From: Flavobacterium sp. HSC-32F16
GTDB taxonomy: Bacteria > Bacteroidota > Bacteroidia > Flavobacteriales > Flavobacteriaceae
DNA: 64,000 nt
Assembly (NCBI RefSeq): GCF_024171645.1
Contig: NZ_JALKAC010000004.1
Coordinates: 310,001 to 374,000, forward strand
Direction of reading: 5' to 3'
Part shown: positions 35,660 through 42,878 of the stretch, piece by piece
How positions within the stretch are numbered: the stretch's first letter is position 1
Layout of the letters: each line of letters starts with the position of its first letter
Translations under genes and position numbers: made by a program
The notes under the pieces: generated by a model
Told to the model about the DNA's origin: nothing
What the model saw: the letters and a program-made list of their open reading frames with translations, nothing else
Database searches by the model: none

Positions 35660-36841
35660 TTATAGAACCTCGTAAACCCCCGCAGAACCTTGTCCAGTCC
35701 CCACACACATCGAAACGATTCCGTATTTGTTGCCTCTGCGTTTCATCTCATCAAATAACTGAACAGAAAGTTTAGCTCCTGTACATCCTAGCGGGTGTCC
35801 TAAAGCGATCGCTCCACCGTTTACGTTTACGATTTCTGGATTTATATTTAATTCACGAGTTACAGCTAAAGCTTGTGAAGCAAAAGCTTCATTTAATTCA
35901 ATTAACTCAATATCGTTTAGTGTTAATCCCGCTTGTTTCAACGCTTTCGGAATTGCTTTTACAGGACCAATACCCATGATTCTTGGCTCAACACCAGAAG
36001 AAGCAAAGTTTACCAAACGAGCGATTGGTTCAAGATTTAATTCTTTTACCATTTCTTCGCTCATAATTAAAACGAATGCAGCACCGTCACTCATTTGAGA
36101 AGAGTTACCAGCAGTTACGCTTCCGTCAGCAGCGAAAACCGGTTTTAAACCTGCTAAAGCTTCTTTAGAAGTTCCTGCTCTTGGACCTTCATCTTTATTT
36201 ACAACGTATGATTTAGTTTCTTTTTTACCATTTTCATTGATGAAAGTCTGCTCAACAGTAATTGGAACAATTTGTTTGTCAAATTTTCCTTCTGCCTGTG
36301 CTTTTAAGGCTTTCATGTGAGAATTGTAAGCAAACTCATCCTGATCTTCTCTTGAAATTTTATATTGATTGGCAACTGCTTCAGCAGTTAATCCCATTCC
36401 CCAATAGTAATCTTCGTGACCTGCAGCAGCAACTTTATAATCCGGAGTTGGTTTGTAACCTCCCATCGGAATAAAACTCATACTTTCTGCACCACCGGCA
36501 ATGATACAATCTGCCATTCCTGATTGGATTTTAGCAGTTGCCATTCCGATAGTTTCTAATCCAGATGCACAGTAACGGTTTACTGTAACTCCAGGAACAT
36601 CTTCCACTTTTAATCCCATTAAAGAGATCAAACGTCCAACGTTTAAACCTTGTTCTGCTTCCGGCATGGCATTTCCTACCATAACGTCATCAATACGTTT
36701 TTTGTCAAAATCAGGCAGTTCGTCCATCATAAACTGAATGGTTTCTGCAGCTAATTCATCAGGTCTTTTAAATCTAAAAACACCTTTTGGAGCTTTTCCA
36801 ACTGCTGTTCTATATGCTTTTACTATATATGCTGTTTTCAT
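35660..36841 (-). CDS. fadA: Acetyl-CoA C-acyltransferase (3-ketoacyl-CoA thiolase)
   Basis: A 393-residue thiolase. Active-site motifs: NRYCASGLETI (nucleophilic Cys near 90), GGAIALGHPLGCTGA (His) and CVGTGQGSAGV (second Cys). It cleaves 3-ketoacyl-CoA with CoA to acetyl-CoA and the shortened acyl-CoA, the last step of beta-oxidation. The gene lies directly behind the 796-residue multifunctional protein on the same strand with a 92-bp repeat-containing gap, so the pair is a FadAB-type unit. Confidence 0.95.
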   Translation of the reverse strand: MKTAYIVKAYRTAVGKAPKGVFRFKRPDELAAETIQFMMDELPDFDKKRIDDVMVGNAMPEAEQGLNVGRLISLMGLKVEDVPGVTVNRYCASGLETIGMATAKIQSGMADCIIAGGAESMSFIPMGGYKPTPDYKVAAAGHEDYYWGMGLTAEAVANQYKISREDQDEFAYNSHMKALKAQAEGKFDKQIVPITVEQTFINENGKKETKSYVVNKDEGPRAGTSKEALAGLKPVFAADGSVTAGNSSQMSDGAAFVLIMSEEMVKELNLEPIARLVNFASSGVEPRIMGIGPVKAIPKALKQAGLTLNDIELIELNEAFASQALAVTRELNINPEIVNVNGGAIALGHPLGCTGAKLSVQLFDEMKRRGNKYGIVSMCVGTGQGSAGVYEVL

Positions 36842-36852
36842 TTGTTTTGTTT

Positions 36853-36931
36853 TTTAAGAGTATAGAAGATAGAATATAGAAAATAGACTTTACAAAGTCT
36901 GGAATCTATATTCTATTCTCTTTGTTCTATT
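36853..36931. repeat. AT-rich repeat with a hairpin, between thiolase and FadB-like genes
   Basis: AGAATATAGAAAATAGACTT (36870-36889) and AAGTCTGGAATCTATATTCT (36896-36915) face each other. A GACTTT-ACAAAGTC hairpin lies in the middle. Similar tracts flank the four-helix-bundle gene. Confidence 0.6.
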
Positions 36932-36933
36932 TT

Positions 36934-39324
36934 CTAATTACGAAGTGGTTTTCCTTTAGTCAACATGTACTGGATTCTTTCTAATGTCTTGCGTTCTGTA
37001 CATAAACTCAAGAAAGCTTCACGTTCGATATCTAATAAGTATTGTTCAGATACTAAAGTTGCTTCAGATAAATCACCACCAGCCATTACATAAGCCAGTT
37101 TGTTAGCGATTTTCTTGTCGTGCTCAGAAATGTATTTTCCAGCTTCCATTTGATCTGTTCCTACTAAGAACATCCCAAGAGCTTGTTTTCCTAATACTTT
37201 TACATCCGTTCTTCTGATTGGTTGTGTGTAACCAGCTTCTGCCATTAACAAAGCATGTTTTTTAGCTTCCGCAATCTGACGATCTTTGTTTACTACAATA
37301 ACATCTTTTCCATGCTGCAAAAGTCCAGTATCAAAAGCTTCGTAACCAGAAGTCGAAACTTTTGCCATTGCGATTGTCAAGAAATACTCTTGAAGAACGT
37401 TTAATTCCACATCATTTTTGCGGAATAAATCTGAAGCTCTCAAAGCCATTTCTTTAGATCCACCACCACCAGGAAGTACACCAACACCAAATTCAACTAA
37501 TCCCATGTACGTTTCTGCAGCTGCAACCACTTTATCAGCATGTAAGCTCATTTCGCATCCACCGCCAAAAGTCATTCCGTGAGGCGCAACCACAACTGGA
37601 ATAGAAGAGTAACGAACACGCATCATGGTATCTTGGAACAATTTAATTGCCATGTTCAATTCGTCGTATTCCTGCTCAACTGCCATCATGAAAATCATTC
37701 CGATATTAGCCCCAACAGAGAAATTCGCTGCCTGGTTTCCAATAACTAAACCTTGATATTCTTTTTCAGATAAGTCAATTGCTTTATTGATAGCTTGTAG
37801 AACGTCACCACCAATTGTATTCATTTTAGATTGGAATTCTAAGTTCAAAATTCCGTCTCCTAAATCCTGAATGATTGCTCCACTGTTGCTCCAAACTTTT
37901 TTGCTTTCGCGAATGTTGTTCAGAATAATGAATGAATCTTGTCCAGGAACTTTTACTTGTGATTTTGTTGGAATGTTATAGAAATAAGTTGCTCCTTCTT
38001 TTACAGAATAGAAACTGTCACTTCCAGAAGCCAGCATTTCAGTAACCCATGCAGCTGGTTCTAAACCTTCTGCTTTCATGATTTCAATTCCTTTGGCAAC
38101 ACCAATTGCATCCCAGATTTCGAATGGACCATTTTCCCATCCGAAACCAGCTTTCATGGCATCGTCAATTTTGTATAATTCGTCTGAGATTTCAGGAATT
38201 CTGTTTGACACATAAGCAAACATTCCGGCGAAACTCTTACGGTAGAATTCTCCCGCTTTGTCTGTTCCTTTTACTAAAACTTTAAAACGATTGATTGGTT
38301 TATCGATAGTTTTTGTTAGTTCAAGTGTAGCAAAATTTGCTTTTTTTGCAGCGCGGTATTCTAATGTATCTAAGTCTAAAGAAAGAATGTCTTTATCTAC
38401 TTTTTTATAAAAACCTTGACCCGTTTTACTTCCCAACCAATTATTTTCCATCATTTTTGTGATGAAATCAGGAAGCTTGAACAATTCGTGTTGTTCGTCA
38501 GTTGGACAGTTTTCATAAATACCATTAGCAACGTGTACCAAAGTATCTAAACCAACAACGTCAACTGTACGGAAAGTAGCTGATTTTGGACGACCAATTA
38601 CTGGTCCTGTCAATTTATCAACTTCTTCGATCGTTAATCCCATTTCTTTCACTAAATGAAATAAACTCTGGATTCCGTAAATACCAATTCTGTTTCCAAT
38701 AAACGCCGGAGTATCTTTAGCAACAACCGAAGTTTTTCCTAAGAATTTAGATCCGTATTCGTTTAAGAAATCCAATACTTCGGTTGAAGTTTTTGGGCCA
38801 GGAATAATTTCAAATAATTTTAAGTAACGCGCAGGGTTAAAAAAGTGAGTTCCGCAGAAGTGTTGTTGAAAATCTTCGCTTCTTCCTTCACTCATAAAAT
38901 GAATTGGAATTCCAGAAGTATTAGATGTAACTAAAGTTCCCGGTTTACGGAATTTCTCGATTTGTTCAAAAACTAATTTCTTAATGTCTAAACGCTCTAC
39001 AACAACCTCGATAATCCAGTCAACATTGGCAATTTTTGCCATATCATCGGTTGTATTTCCAGTCGTAATTCGGTTTGCGAATTTTTGGCTGTAAATAGGA
39101 GATGGTTTCGATTTTAATGAATTCGCCAAATGTTCGTTTACCACACGGTTGCGAACGGCTTTACTTTCAAGCGTTAATCCTTTTTTAGCTTCAGCTTCTG
39201 TCAACTCGCGTGGAACGATGTCAAGCAGTAAAACTTCAACACCAATGTTGGCAAAATGACAAGCTATACCTGAACCCATAATTCCGGATCCAATTACAGC
39301 AACTTTTTTAATTGTGCGTTTCAT
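36934..39324 (-). CDS. fadB: 3-Hydroxyacyl-CoA dehydrogenase / enoyl-CoA hydratase fusion
   Basis: A 796-residue bifunctional enzyme. The N-half is the NAD-binding dehydrogenase (VIGSGIMGSGIACHFAN at residues 10-26 and its C-domain to about 430). The C-half is an enoyl-CoA hydratase/isomerase fold (MTFGGGCEMSLHADKVVAA and GVGVLPGGGG). The order is the reverse of E. coli FadB, as in other Bacteroidota and actinobacterial enzymes, so the name is functional rather than by sequence order. It performs steps two and three of beta-oxidation. Confidence 0.93.
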   Translation of the reverse strand: MKRTIKKVAVIGSGIMGSGIACHFANIGVEVLLLDIVPRELTEAEAKKGLTLESKAVRNRVVNEHLANSLKSKPSPIYSQKFANRITTGNTTDDMAKIANVDWIIEVVVERLDIKKLVFEQIEKFRKPGTLVTSNTSGIPIHFMSEGRSEDFQQHFCGTHFFNPARYLKLFEIIPGPKTSTEVLDFLNEYGSKFLGKTSVVAKDTPAFIGNRIGIYGIQSLFHLVKEMGLTIEEVDKLTGPVIGRPKSATFRTVDVVGLDTLVHVANGIYENCPTDEQHELFKLPDFITKMMENNWLGSKTGQGFYKKVDKDILSLDLDTLEYRAAKKANFATLELTKTIDKPINRFKVLVKGTDKAGEFYRKSFAGMFAYVSNRIPEISDELYKIDDAMKAGFGWENGPFEIWDAIGVAKGIEIMKAEGLEPAAWVTEMLASGSDSFYSVKEGATYFYNIPTKSQVKVPGQDSFIILNNIRESKKVWSNSGAIIQDLGDGILNLEFQSKMNTIGGDVLQAINKAIDLSEKEYQGLVIGNQAANFSVGANIGMIFMMAVEQEYDELNMAIKLFQDTMMRVRYSSIPVVVAPHGMTFGGGCEMSLHADKVVAAAETYMGLVEFGVGVLPGGGGSKEMALRASDLFRKNDVELNVLQEYFLTIAMAKVSTSGYEAFDTGLLQHGKDVIVVNKDRQIAEAKKHALLMAEAGYTQPIRRTDVKVLGKQALGMFLVGTDQMEAGKYISEHDKKIANKLAYVMAGGDLSEATLVSEQYLLDIEREAFLSLCTERKTLERIQYMLTKGKPLRN

Positions 39325-39376
39325 ATTTGTAAAATTTGTTTTTTGGGTAGAATTTGAATTTTTCTCTTAAAAGAGA

Positions 39377-39835
39377 CTATTCATTTTCTGTGTTTTCTGT
39401 TTGATTGAATATGTTTTTATCCTGAATTAATTCGTTTATGATTTCAGAAACTTCGATAAAATGTTTCAGCTTTTCATCCGAAACATGTTTTCTAACGCTT
39501 TCATTAAACTTCAGAACTGTATTTTTAGATAAATCTCTTTTTTCTTTTCCAAAGTCGGTTAGGTAAATCAATACTCCTCGTCCGTCGCTTGGATTTTTTT
39601 TGCGAACAATTAAACCCTTTTCTTCCATCGATTTTAGTGTTCTCGTTAGGCTGGTAGCTTCCATACCCATTCTCGGACCTAAAGCGGTAGATGGAGTTCC
39701 TTCTTCTTTGTCCATACTTAAAAGAGCAAATCCTGTCGCCATTGTTGCGTCATATTTAGCAGCTTCTTCATTGTACATTCTTGAAACAGCCTGCCATGTC
39801 GCTCTTAAAATATAATCTATCGTTTTGTCTTTCAT
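39377..39835 (-). CDS. MarR-family transcriptional regulator
   Basis: A 152-residue winged-helix protein. DNA-binding core: MEATSLTRTLKSMEEKGLI with wing KKNPSDGRGVLIYLTDFGK. It is the first gene of the beta-oxidation operon on the same strand (52-bp gap to the multifunctional enzyme) and so probably controls it, with acyl-CoA or fatty acid as the likely effector. The effector is an inference. Confidence 0.9.
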   Translation of the reverse strand: MKDKTIDYILRATWQAVSRMYNEEAAKYDATMATGFALLSMDKEEGTPSTALGPRMGMEATSLTRTLKSMEEKGLIVRKKNPSDGRGVLIYLTDFGKEKRDLSKNTVLKFNESVRKHVSDEKLKHFIEVSEIINELIQDKNIFNQTENTENE

Positions 39836-40056
39836 AGGTAACTATATCGATTTCAAATATAATTAAAAAATACTATGCATGCATATAATTTTTTAATAAA
39901 TTTTTGGTTAGTTAAAAAATCGCTCTGATTTAGAGTGGTTTGGTGGTTTATTTATAGTGAAATATACTATTCTTTTTTTAGATTTTAACATTTTTTATGC
40001 TGTAAAAATCTTTTTTTAGTTTTTAAAACGCATTTAATTCTGTATTCTTTAAAAAA

Positions 40057-41094
40057 TTATGCATTTAATTCAGTTAAATCTTCAGAATCGTAGCGTGAAA
40101 GGGCATTTTGGAGAATCTTTTTCATACGATTTCTCAGACCTTCAGGTCTTAAAATCTCCAAACAGCTTCCAAAACCTAATAAAAGCCTTTCCATTTCGTA
40201 ATTTGGTATTACAAACAAATGCAGAATAACACTTCCATCTTCATTTTCTTTAATTAATCGCTGAGAAGTATGCAAAGGTTTTGTGAGTACGTAAGGCGCA
40301 TTCGAAGCATCGACCCATATTTCAATTCTTCTTGCGTTCAATCCTGAATTCACCGTTACGCCAATCACATCTTTATAATAATCATCAGCGTCAAAATCTT
40401 CCTCTAAATAACGATGATTAAAATCGTAATCAATAGAAATGATTCTGTCCAAAGCCAAATTCGTAATCGGCTGTGAAGCTTTTTTCTTTCCGATTAAAAA
40501 CCAGCGGTTATTGAATTCCTTTAATATAAAAGGATGAAAATGGAATTTTGTTTCTTCAGCGGATTTAAAAGATTTATAAGTAATAATCAGAACCATTTTT
40601 TTGATAATCGCCTGATATATTTCGTCCAGATAATGCAGTCCTTTTAGTTTCTCATTTTTATCCAGGTAAATAACAGGTTTGGTATGTGATTTCTCCGAAT
40701 AAATTTTATCCTCCAATCGCTGTAAAATATCTGAGACATCATTAAATAAAGAGAAATCTTTAAATTGTTTCAACATCGAAACCGTTTCGGTTAAAACATT
40801 CATGTCCGTCTCCGTCAGCGGAATATCAGTTATCGAAAAATCTTCGTCTTCATATTTATAATACTTTTTATCGTAAACCACGATCGGAGCATTATAACCC
40901 AATTTCTCACTACGCATCAGCTGAATATCCATCTGAATGGTTCGTTTACTGATGGGGTTTTGGCGTCCTTCATATTCAGATAAAGCTTCAGAACATTCTT
41001 CGATTAAATCTTCGAGTGTCCATTGCCTGTATTTATTCTGTAGACATTTATCGATGGTTTTGTAGCGAATTAAGGCATTTTTGTTTTGTGACAT
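40057..41094 (-). CDS. WYL-domain transcriptional regulator
   Basis: I place the start at 41094 (MSQNKNALIRYKTIDKCL, 345 aa). The frame is open to 41187, but the extra N-terminal part is translated from a dispersed palindromic repeat and looks non-native. An N-terminal winged HTH covers about 1-70, the WYL domain about 145-230 (VLIITYKSFKSAEETKFHFH, then RWFLIGKKK), and a WCX-like C-domain follows. WYL proteins sense nucleic-acid-like or other ligands and regulate stress and defence loci. It lies next to the HD and RtcB/RING-TerD genes and is the best candidate to bind the three 23-bp palindromes. Confidence 0.88.
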   Translation of the reverse strand: MSQNKNALIRYKTIDKCLQNKYRQWTLEDLIEECSEALSEYEGRQNPISKRTIQMDIQLMRSEKLGYNAPIVVYDKKYYKYEDEDFSITDIPLTETDMNVLTETVSMLKQFKDFSLFNDVSDILQRLEDKIYSEKSHTKPVIYLDKNEKLKGLHYLDEIYQAIIKKMVLIITYKSFKSAEETKFHFHPFILKEFNNRWFLIGKKKASQPITNLALDRIISIDYDFNHRYLEEDFDADDYYKDVIGVTVNSGLNARRIEIWVDASNAPYVLTKPLHTSQRLIKENEDGSVILHLFVIPNYEMERLLLGFGSCLEILRPEGLRNRMKKILQNALSRYDSEDLTELNA

Positions 41095-41108
41095 GTTTTT
41101 ATGATTTT

Positions 41109-41203
41109 GGGCGTGTCCCTCCGGGCCGGGCTTTACGTTCCCGCTTTTTTTAAGGCGAAGAAAAATCGCCTTAAAAAAGAGCTCCACTTCAATCCCTCAC
41201 GCA
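41109..41203. repeat. Dispersed hairpin element, copy 2
   Basis: The 316-bp gap between the WYL and HD genes holds this element and two short palindromes. A 14-bp stem (CTTTTTTTAAGGCGA 41144-41158, TCGCCTTAAAAAAG 41166-41179) is flanked by GCGTG (41111-41115) and CACGC (41199-41203). The flanks GCTTTACGTTCCCGCT and CCACTTCAATC resemble those of the copy at 2817-2898 on the opposite strand. The stem sequences differ while base pairing is kept, which suggests selection on RNA or DNA folding. Confidence 0.6.
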
Positions 41204-41259
41204 TTTACGTTAATAATGAAATCTCGTTTTCAATGATTTTATTTTCGTTCCAATTTTCC

Positions 41260-41297
41260 GTAGAGACGCACCGTAGAGGCGCACAGCAGTGCGTCTC
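41260..41297. repeat. Dispersed palindrome GTAGAGACGCAC family, copies 2a/2b
   Basis: GTAGAGACGCAC (41260-41271) is followed by GTAGAGGCGCACAGCAGTGC and GTCTC. This is a partially duplicated copy of the palindrome. Confidence 0.75.
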
Positions 41298-41375
41298 CGC
41301 AACGATTAGCCACAACGCATAGCAAAAACCCGACATGTTTAATTATTACGTTATATTGGTGTCGAATTACTTTGC

Positions 41376-41401
41376 GTAGACGCACTGCAGTGCGTCTCTA
41401 C
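41376..41401. repeat. Dispersed palindrome, copy 3
   Basis: GTAGACGCACTGCAGTGCGT then CTCTAC: an almost perfect palindrome centred on CTGCAG. Confidence 0.8.
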
Positions 41402-41410
41402 AGACATATT

Positions 41411-42025
41411 TTATGTTAATATTGAAATTTCCTTTTCAATATTAATTCTCGCTTTCTCCTCATATAAATTCCGAAATTCCTCAGTCTGAAAAATAAACTC
41501 ATTCTCCAGAAAATGTTTCAAAGCTTTCGCACGTCCAGGTTTGTAGAGAAAATCAGGATAAATGCGGTATTCTTTTCTAATCTGTTCAAAATAGATTTTG
41601 TAATCATCCCAATCTTTAGCAAGGATTTTCAAATCAAAATCGATTAACCAATTAATATCTTCAATTTCATTTTGCTGATGTTGTTGTGTGGCACAAATGG
41701 CATCAAAGACTAATTGTTTATTTAGATTGCTATTTTCAGTTAAAATTGACAAAGCATATTCTGCACTTTTGAGTTCGTTATCTTTTTTGGAAGCCGAATA
41801 CACAAAATCATGATAAAAAATAGAAAATAATATTTCGTCAGGATTTTGAAGTTTATCACGATACGTTTCAAAACTGGTAATCATTTCTTGTAAATGGGTG
41901 AGATTATGATAATGCCTTGATTTTTTGGAATATGCCTTTTCTAAATCCGTCCAGTTTTGCTGAATTTCATTTGCTGAAAAGCCAATATTCGAAAGTAAAT
42001 CAGAATAAATTTTTTCTAAATTCAT
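41411..42025 (-). CDS. HD-domain metal-dependent phosphohydrolase-like protein
   Basis: A 204-residue all-helical protein with the compact HD pattern. It has SRHYHNLTHLQEM (first His), IFYHDFVYS (His-Asp pair) and INWLIDFDLKIL (second Asp), matching small predicted HD hydrolases. The likely activity is hydrolysis of a phosphate ester, probably a nucleotide. It lies between the WYL regulator and the RNA region, on the same strand as WYL, and its start is about 230 bp from the first 23-bp palindrome. Membership in the RtcB locus is possible but not shown. Confidence 0.75.
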   Translation of the reverse strand: MNLEKIYSDLLSNIGFSANEIQQNWTDLEKAYSKKSRHYHNLTHLQEMITSFETYRDKLQNPDEILFSIFYHDFVYSASKKDNELKSAEYALSILTENSNLNKQLVFDAICATQQHQQNEIEDINWLIDFDLKILAKDWDDYKIYFEQIRKEYRIYPDFLYKPGRAKALKHFLENEFIFQTEEFRNLYEEKARINIEKEISILT

Positions 42026-42048
42026 AATCGTAAGTGGATTTTTTAGGC

Positions 42049-42212
42049 TCCAGAGGAGCTAAATATTTATAGCTAATTTATAAGACCCAATCATAAAGCT
42101 CCAGCGGAGCGACACTTAAGTTGGGCTTTATTAAAAAATATGTCGCCCCGCTGGGGCTCTTTTTAGGCATAATCAAAGAGTTATAAATATGTCGTCCCTC
42201 TGGGACTTACGC
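42049..42212. repeat. Cluster of GCTCCAGCGGAGC-type palindromes
   Basis: GGCTCCAGAGGAGCTAAATA, AGCTCCAGCGGAGCGACA and TGTCGCCCCGCTGGGGCT (the last two being near inverted repeats) and GTCCCTCTGGGAC lie within 165 bp, a known style of Flavobacterium intergenic repeat. No gene here. Confidence 0.65.
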
Positions 42213-42257
42213 GCTTTTTTCAAATTAATATTTACTCAAATTTAAAATTCTTTTTTT

Positions 42258-42280
42258 ACTGCGCAAAATAATTGCGTAGT
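42258..42280. promoter_or_regulatory. 23-bp palindromic operator, copy 1
   Basis: ACTGCGCAA-N5-TTGCGTAGT: 9-bp arms with one mismatch. It is followed 16 nt later by AGTTTTGAAATCTTTG, ending in the TTTG of a weak -7 box (42293-42296). The same layout occurs at 42347 and 45304. Confidence 0.75.
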
Positions 42281-42346
42281 AGTTTTGAAATCTTTGCTCA
42301 AGAAATAAAACAAATTATATTTCTTAAAAAATGGAACAAAATTTTT

Positions 42347-42369
42347 ACTACGCAAAATAACTGCGCACT
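42347..42369. promoter_or_regulatory. 23-bp palindromic operator, copy 2
   Basis: ACTACGCAA-N5-CTGCGCACT followed by AGTTTTAAAATCTTTG (42370-42385). A transcript would start at about 42391 and run into the RNA region and the RING/TerD gene. Confidence 0.75.
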
Positions 42370-42510
42370 AGTTTTAAAATCTTTGTTCAGAATTAAAAAC
42401 AAACGTTCATAGAAATAAAAATAAAGAATAAAACAGGTCAAGTTTGAGTTACTTCGAAAACACTTTCCAATGTACACACTTACACCATTACCTTTTTATT
42501 TAATTATCAT

Positions 42511-42627
42511 GAAGCAGTAGCTCAGCGGTAGAGCAGGTAGTTTTGAAATTATCCTTCAAAGGTCAATTAAAACTTACTTCGTACACTTCTAATGTCCGGG
42601 TCGTGGGTTCGAATCCCACCTGCTTCA
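42511..42627 (+). tRNA. Interrupted tRNA-Arg(UCU)-like gene
   Basis: Acceptor GAAGCAG/CTGCTTC (7 bp), T8A9, D-arm GCTC-AGCGGTA-GAGC with the GG of the D-loop, variable GGGTC, T-arm GTGGG-TTCGAAT-CCCAC and discriminator A are all canonical. Between the D-arm and T-arm there are 68 nt instead of about 23. Removing 45 nt (42538-42582) joins GG (42536-42537) to ACA (42583-42585). This gives a perfect anticodon stem GGACA/TGTCC with loop CTTCTAA, anticodon UCU, position 37-38 AA, and C48 facing G15. Without removal the stem GTACA/TGTCC has one mismatch and the RNA is a tRNA with a 45-nt insert. The insert holds one 20-nt motif copy and a TTTGAA/TTCAAA hairpin. No CCA is encoded. A tRNA-like bacterial Y-type RNA is the main alternative to a split or intron-containing tRNA. 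Confidence 0.6.
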
Positions 42628-42635
42628 CAATTATT

Positions 42636-42691
42636 GGTCAAGTAAAACTTACTTCTTAGGTTCGATTCCTGACTTCCGAAAGGAAGTTGAC
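42636..42691 (+). ncRNA. Candidate tRNA-mimic RNA unit (T-arm joined to a capped stem)
   Basis: Starting at motif copy 3: outer stem GTCAA (42637-42641) with TTGAC (42687-42691). Inside, a T-arm-like hairpin TTAGG-TTCGATT-CCTGA (42656-42672, 5 bp with one U-G, 7-nt T-loop) is followed with no gap by CTTCC-GAAA-GGAAG (42673-42686), a 5-bp stem with a GNRA tetraloop. Every base from 42656 to 42691 is used. The order T-arm then capped acceptor-like stem is that of a permuted tRNA domain. No promoter of its own is seen, so it may be cut from the leader transcript. Confidence 0.5.
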
Positions 42692-42878
42692 GGTTATAAA
42701 GTTTTAAAATTATCATTAAAAAAAAACGAGGGTCAAGATCAACTTACTTCTCGGGGAAACCCATCAGATAAAATAGTTCATCAATTACACTCCAATTTCA
42801 GGTCAAGTGTTTCTTACTTCAAAACTCTTTTAGGTAGAACTCAGAAACGCAATTATCTAAATTTTAAAAATTAAAAAA

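Larger units (their letters stand above)
42436..42820 (+). repeat. Five copies of a 20-nt motif GGTCAAGnnnnnSTTACTTC
   Basis: Copies at 42436-42455, 42561-42580, 42636-42655, 42731-42750 and 42801-42820. All keep GGTCAA at the start and TTACTTC at the end, with 7 variable bases between, and all are on the plus strand. AAGT/ACTT pairing inside the motif is possible in three of five. Copies 1 and 2 are also followed by similar ACACTT(T)C..AATGT segments. Spacing is irregular (125, 75, 95, 70). The array lies between the operators and the start of the RING/TerD gene, so it would be in its 5' leader RNA. Confidence 0.8.

Noticed and set aside
41095..41187. N-terminal extension of the WYL regulator
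   Set aside because: It translates the dispersed hairpin element. The internal ATG at 41094 begins a normal WYL protein.
42536..42560. Alternative anticodon arm GGTAG-TTTTGAAA-TTA(T)CC
   Set aside because: It needs a bulged U and an 8-nt loop, whereas GGACA-CTTCTAA-TGTCC is perfect with a 5-nt variable loop.
42436..42820. A CRISPR array
   Set aside because: Spacing between the 20-nt motif copies is irregular (70-125 bp), seven central bases vary in each copy, and no cas genes are near.
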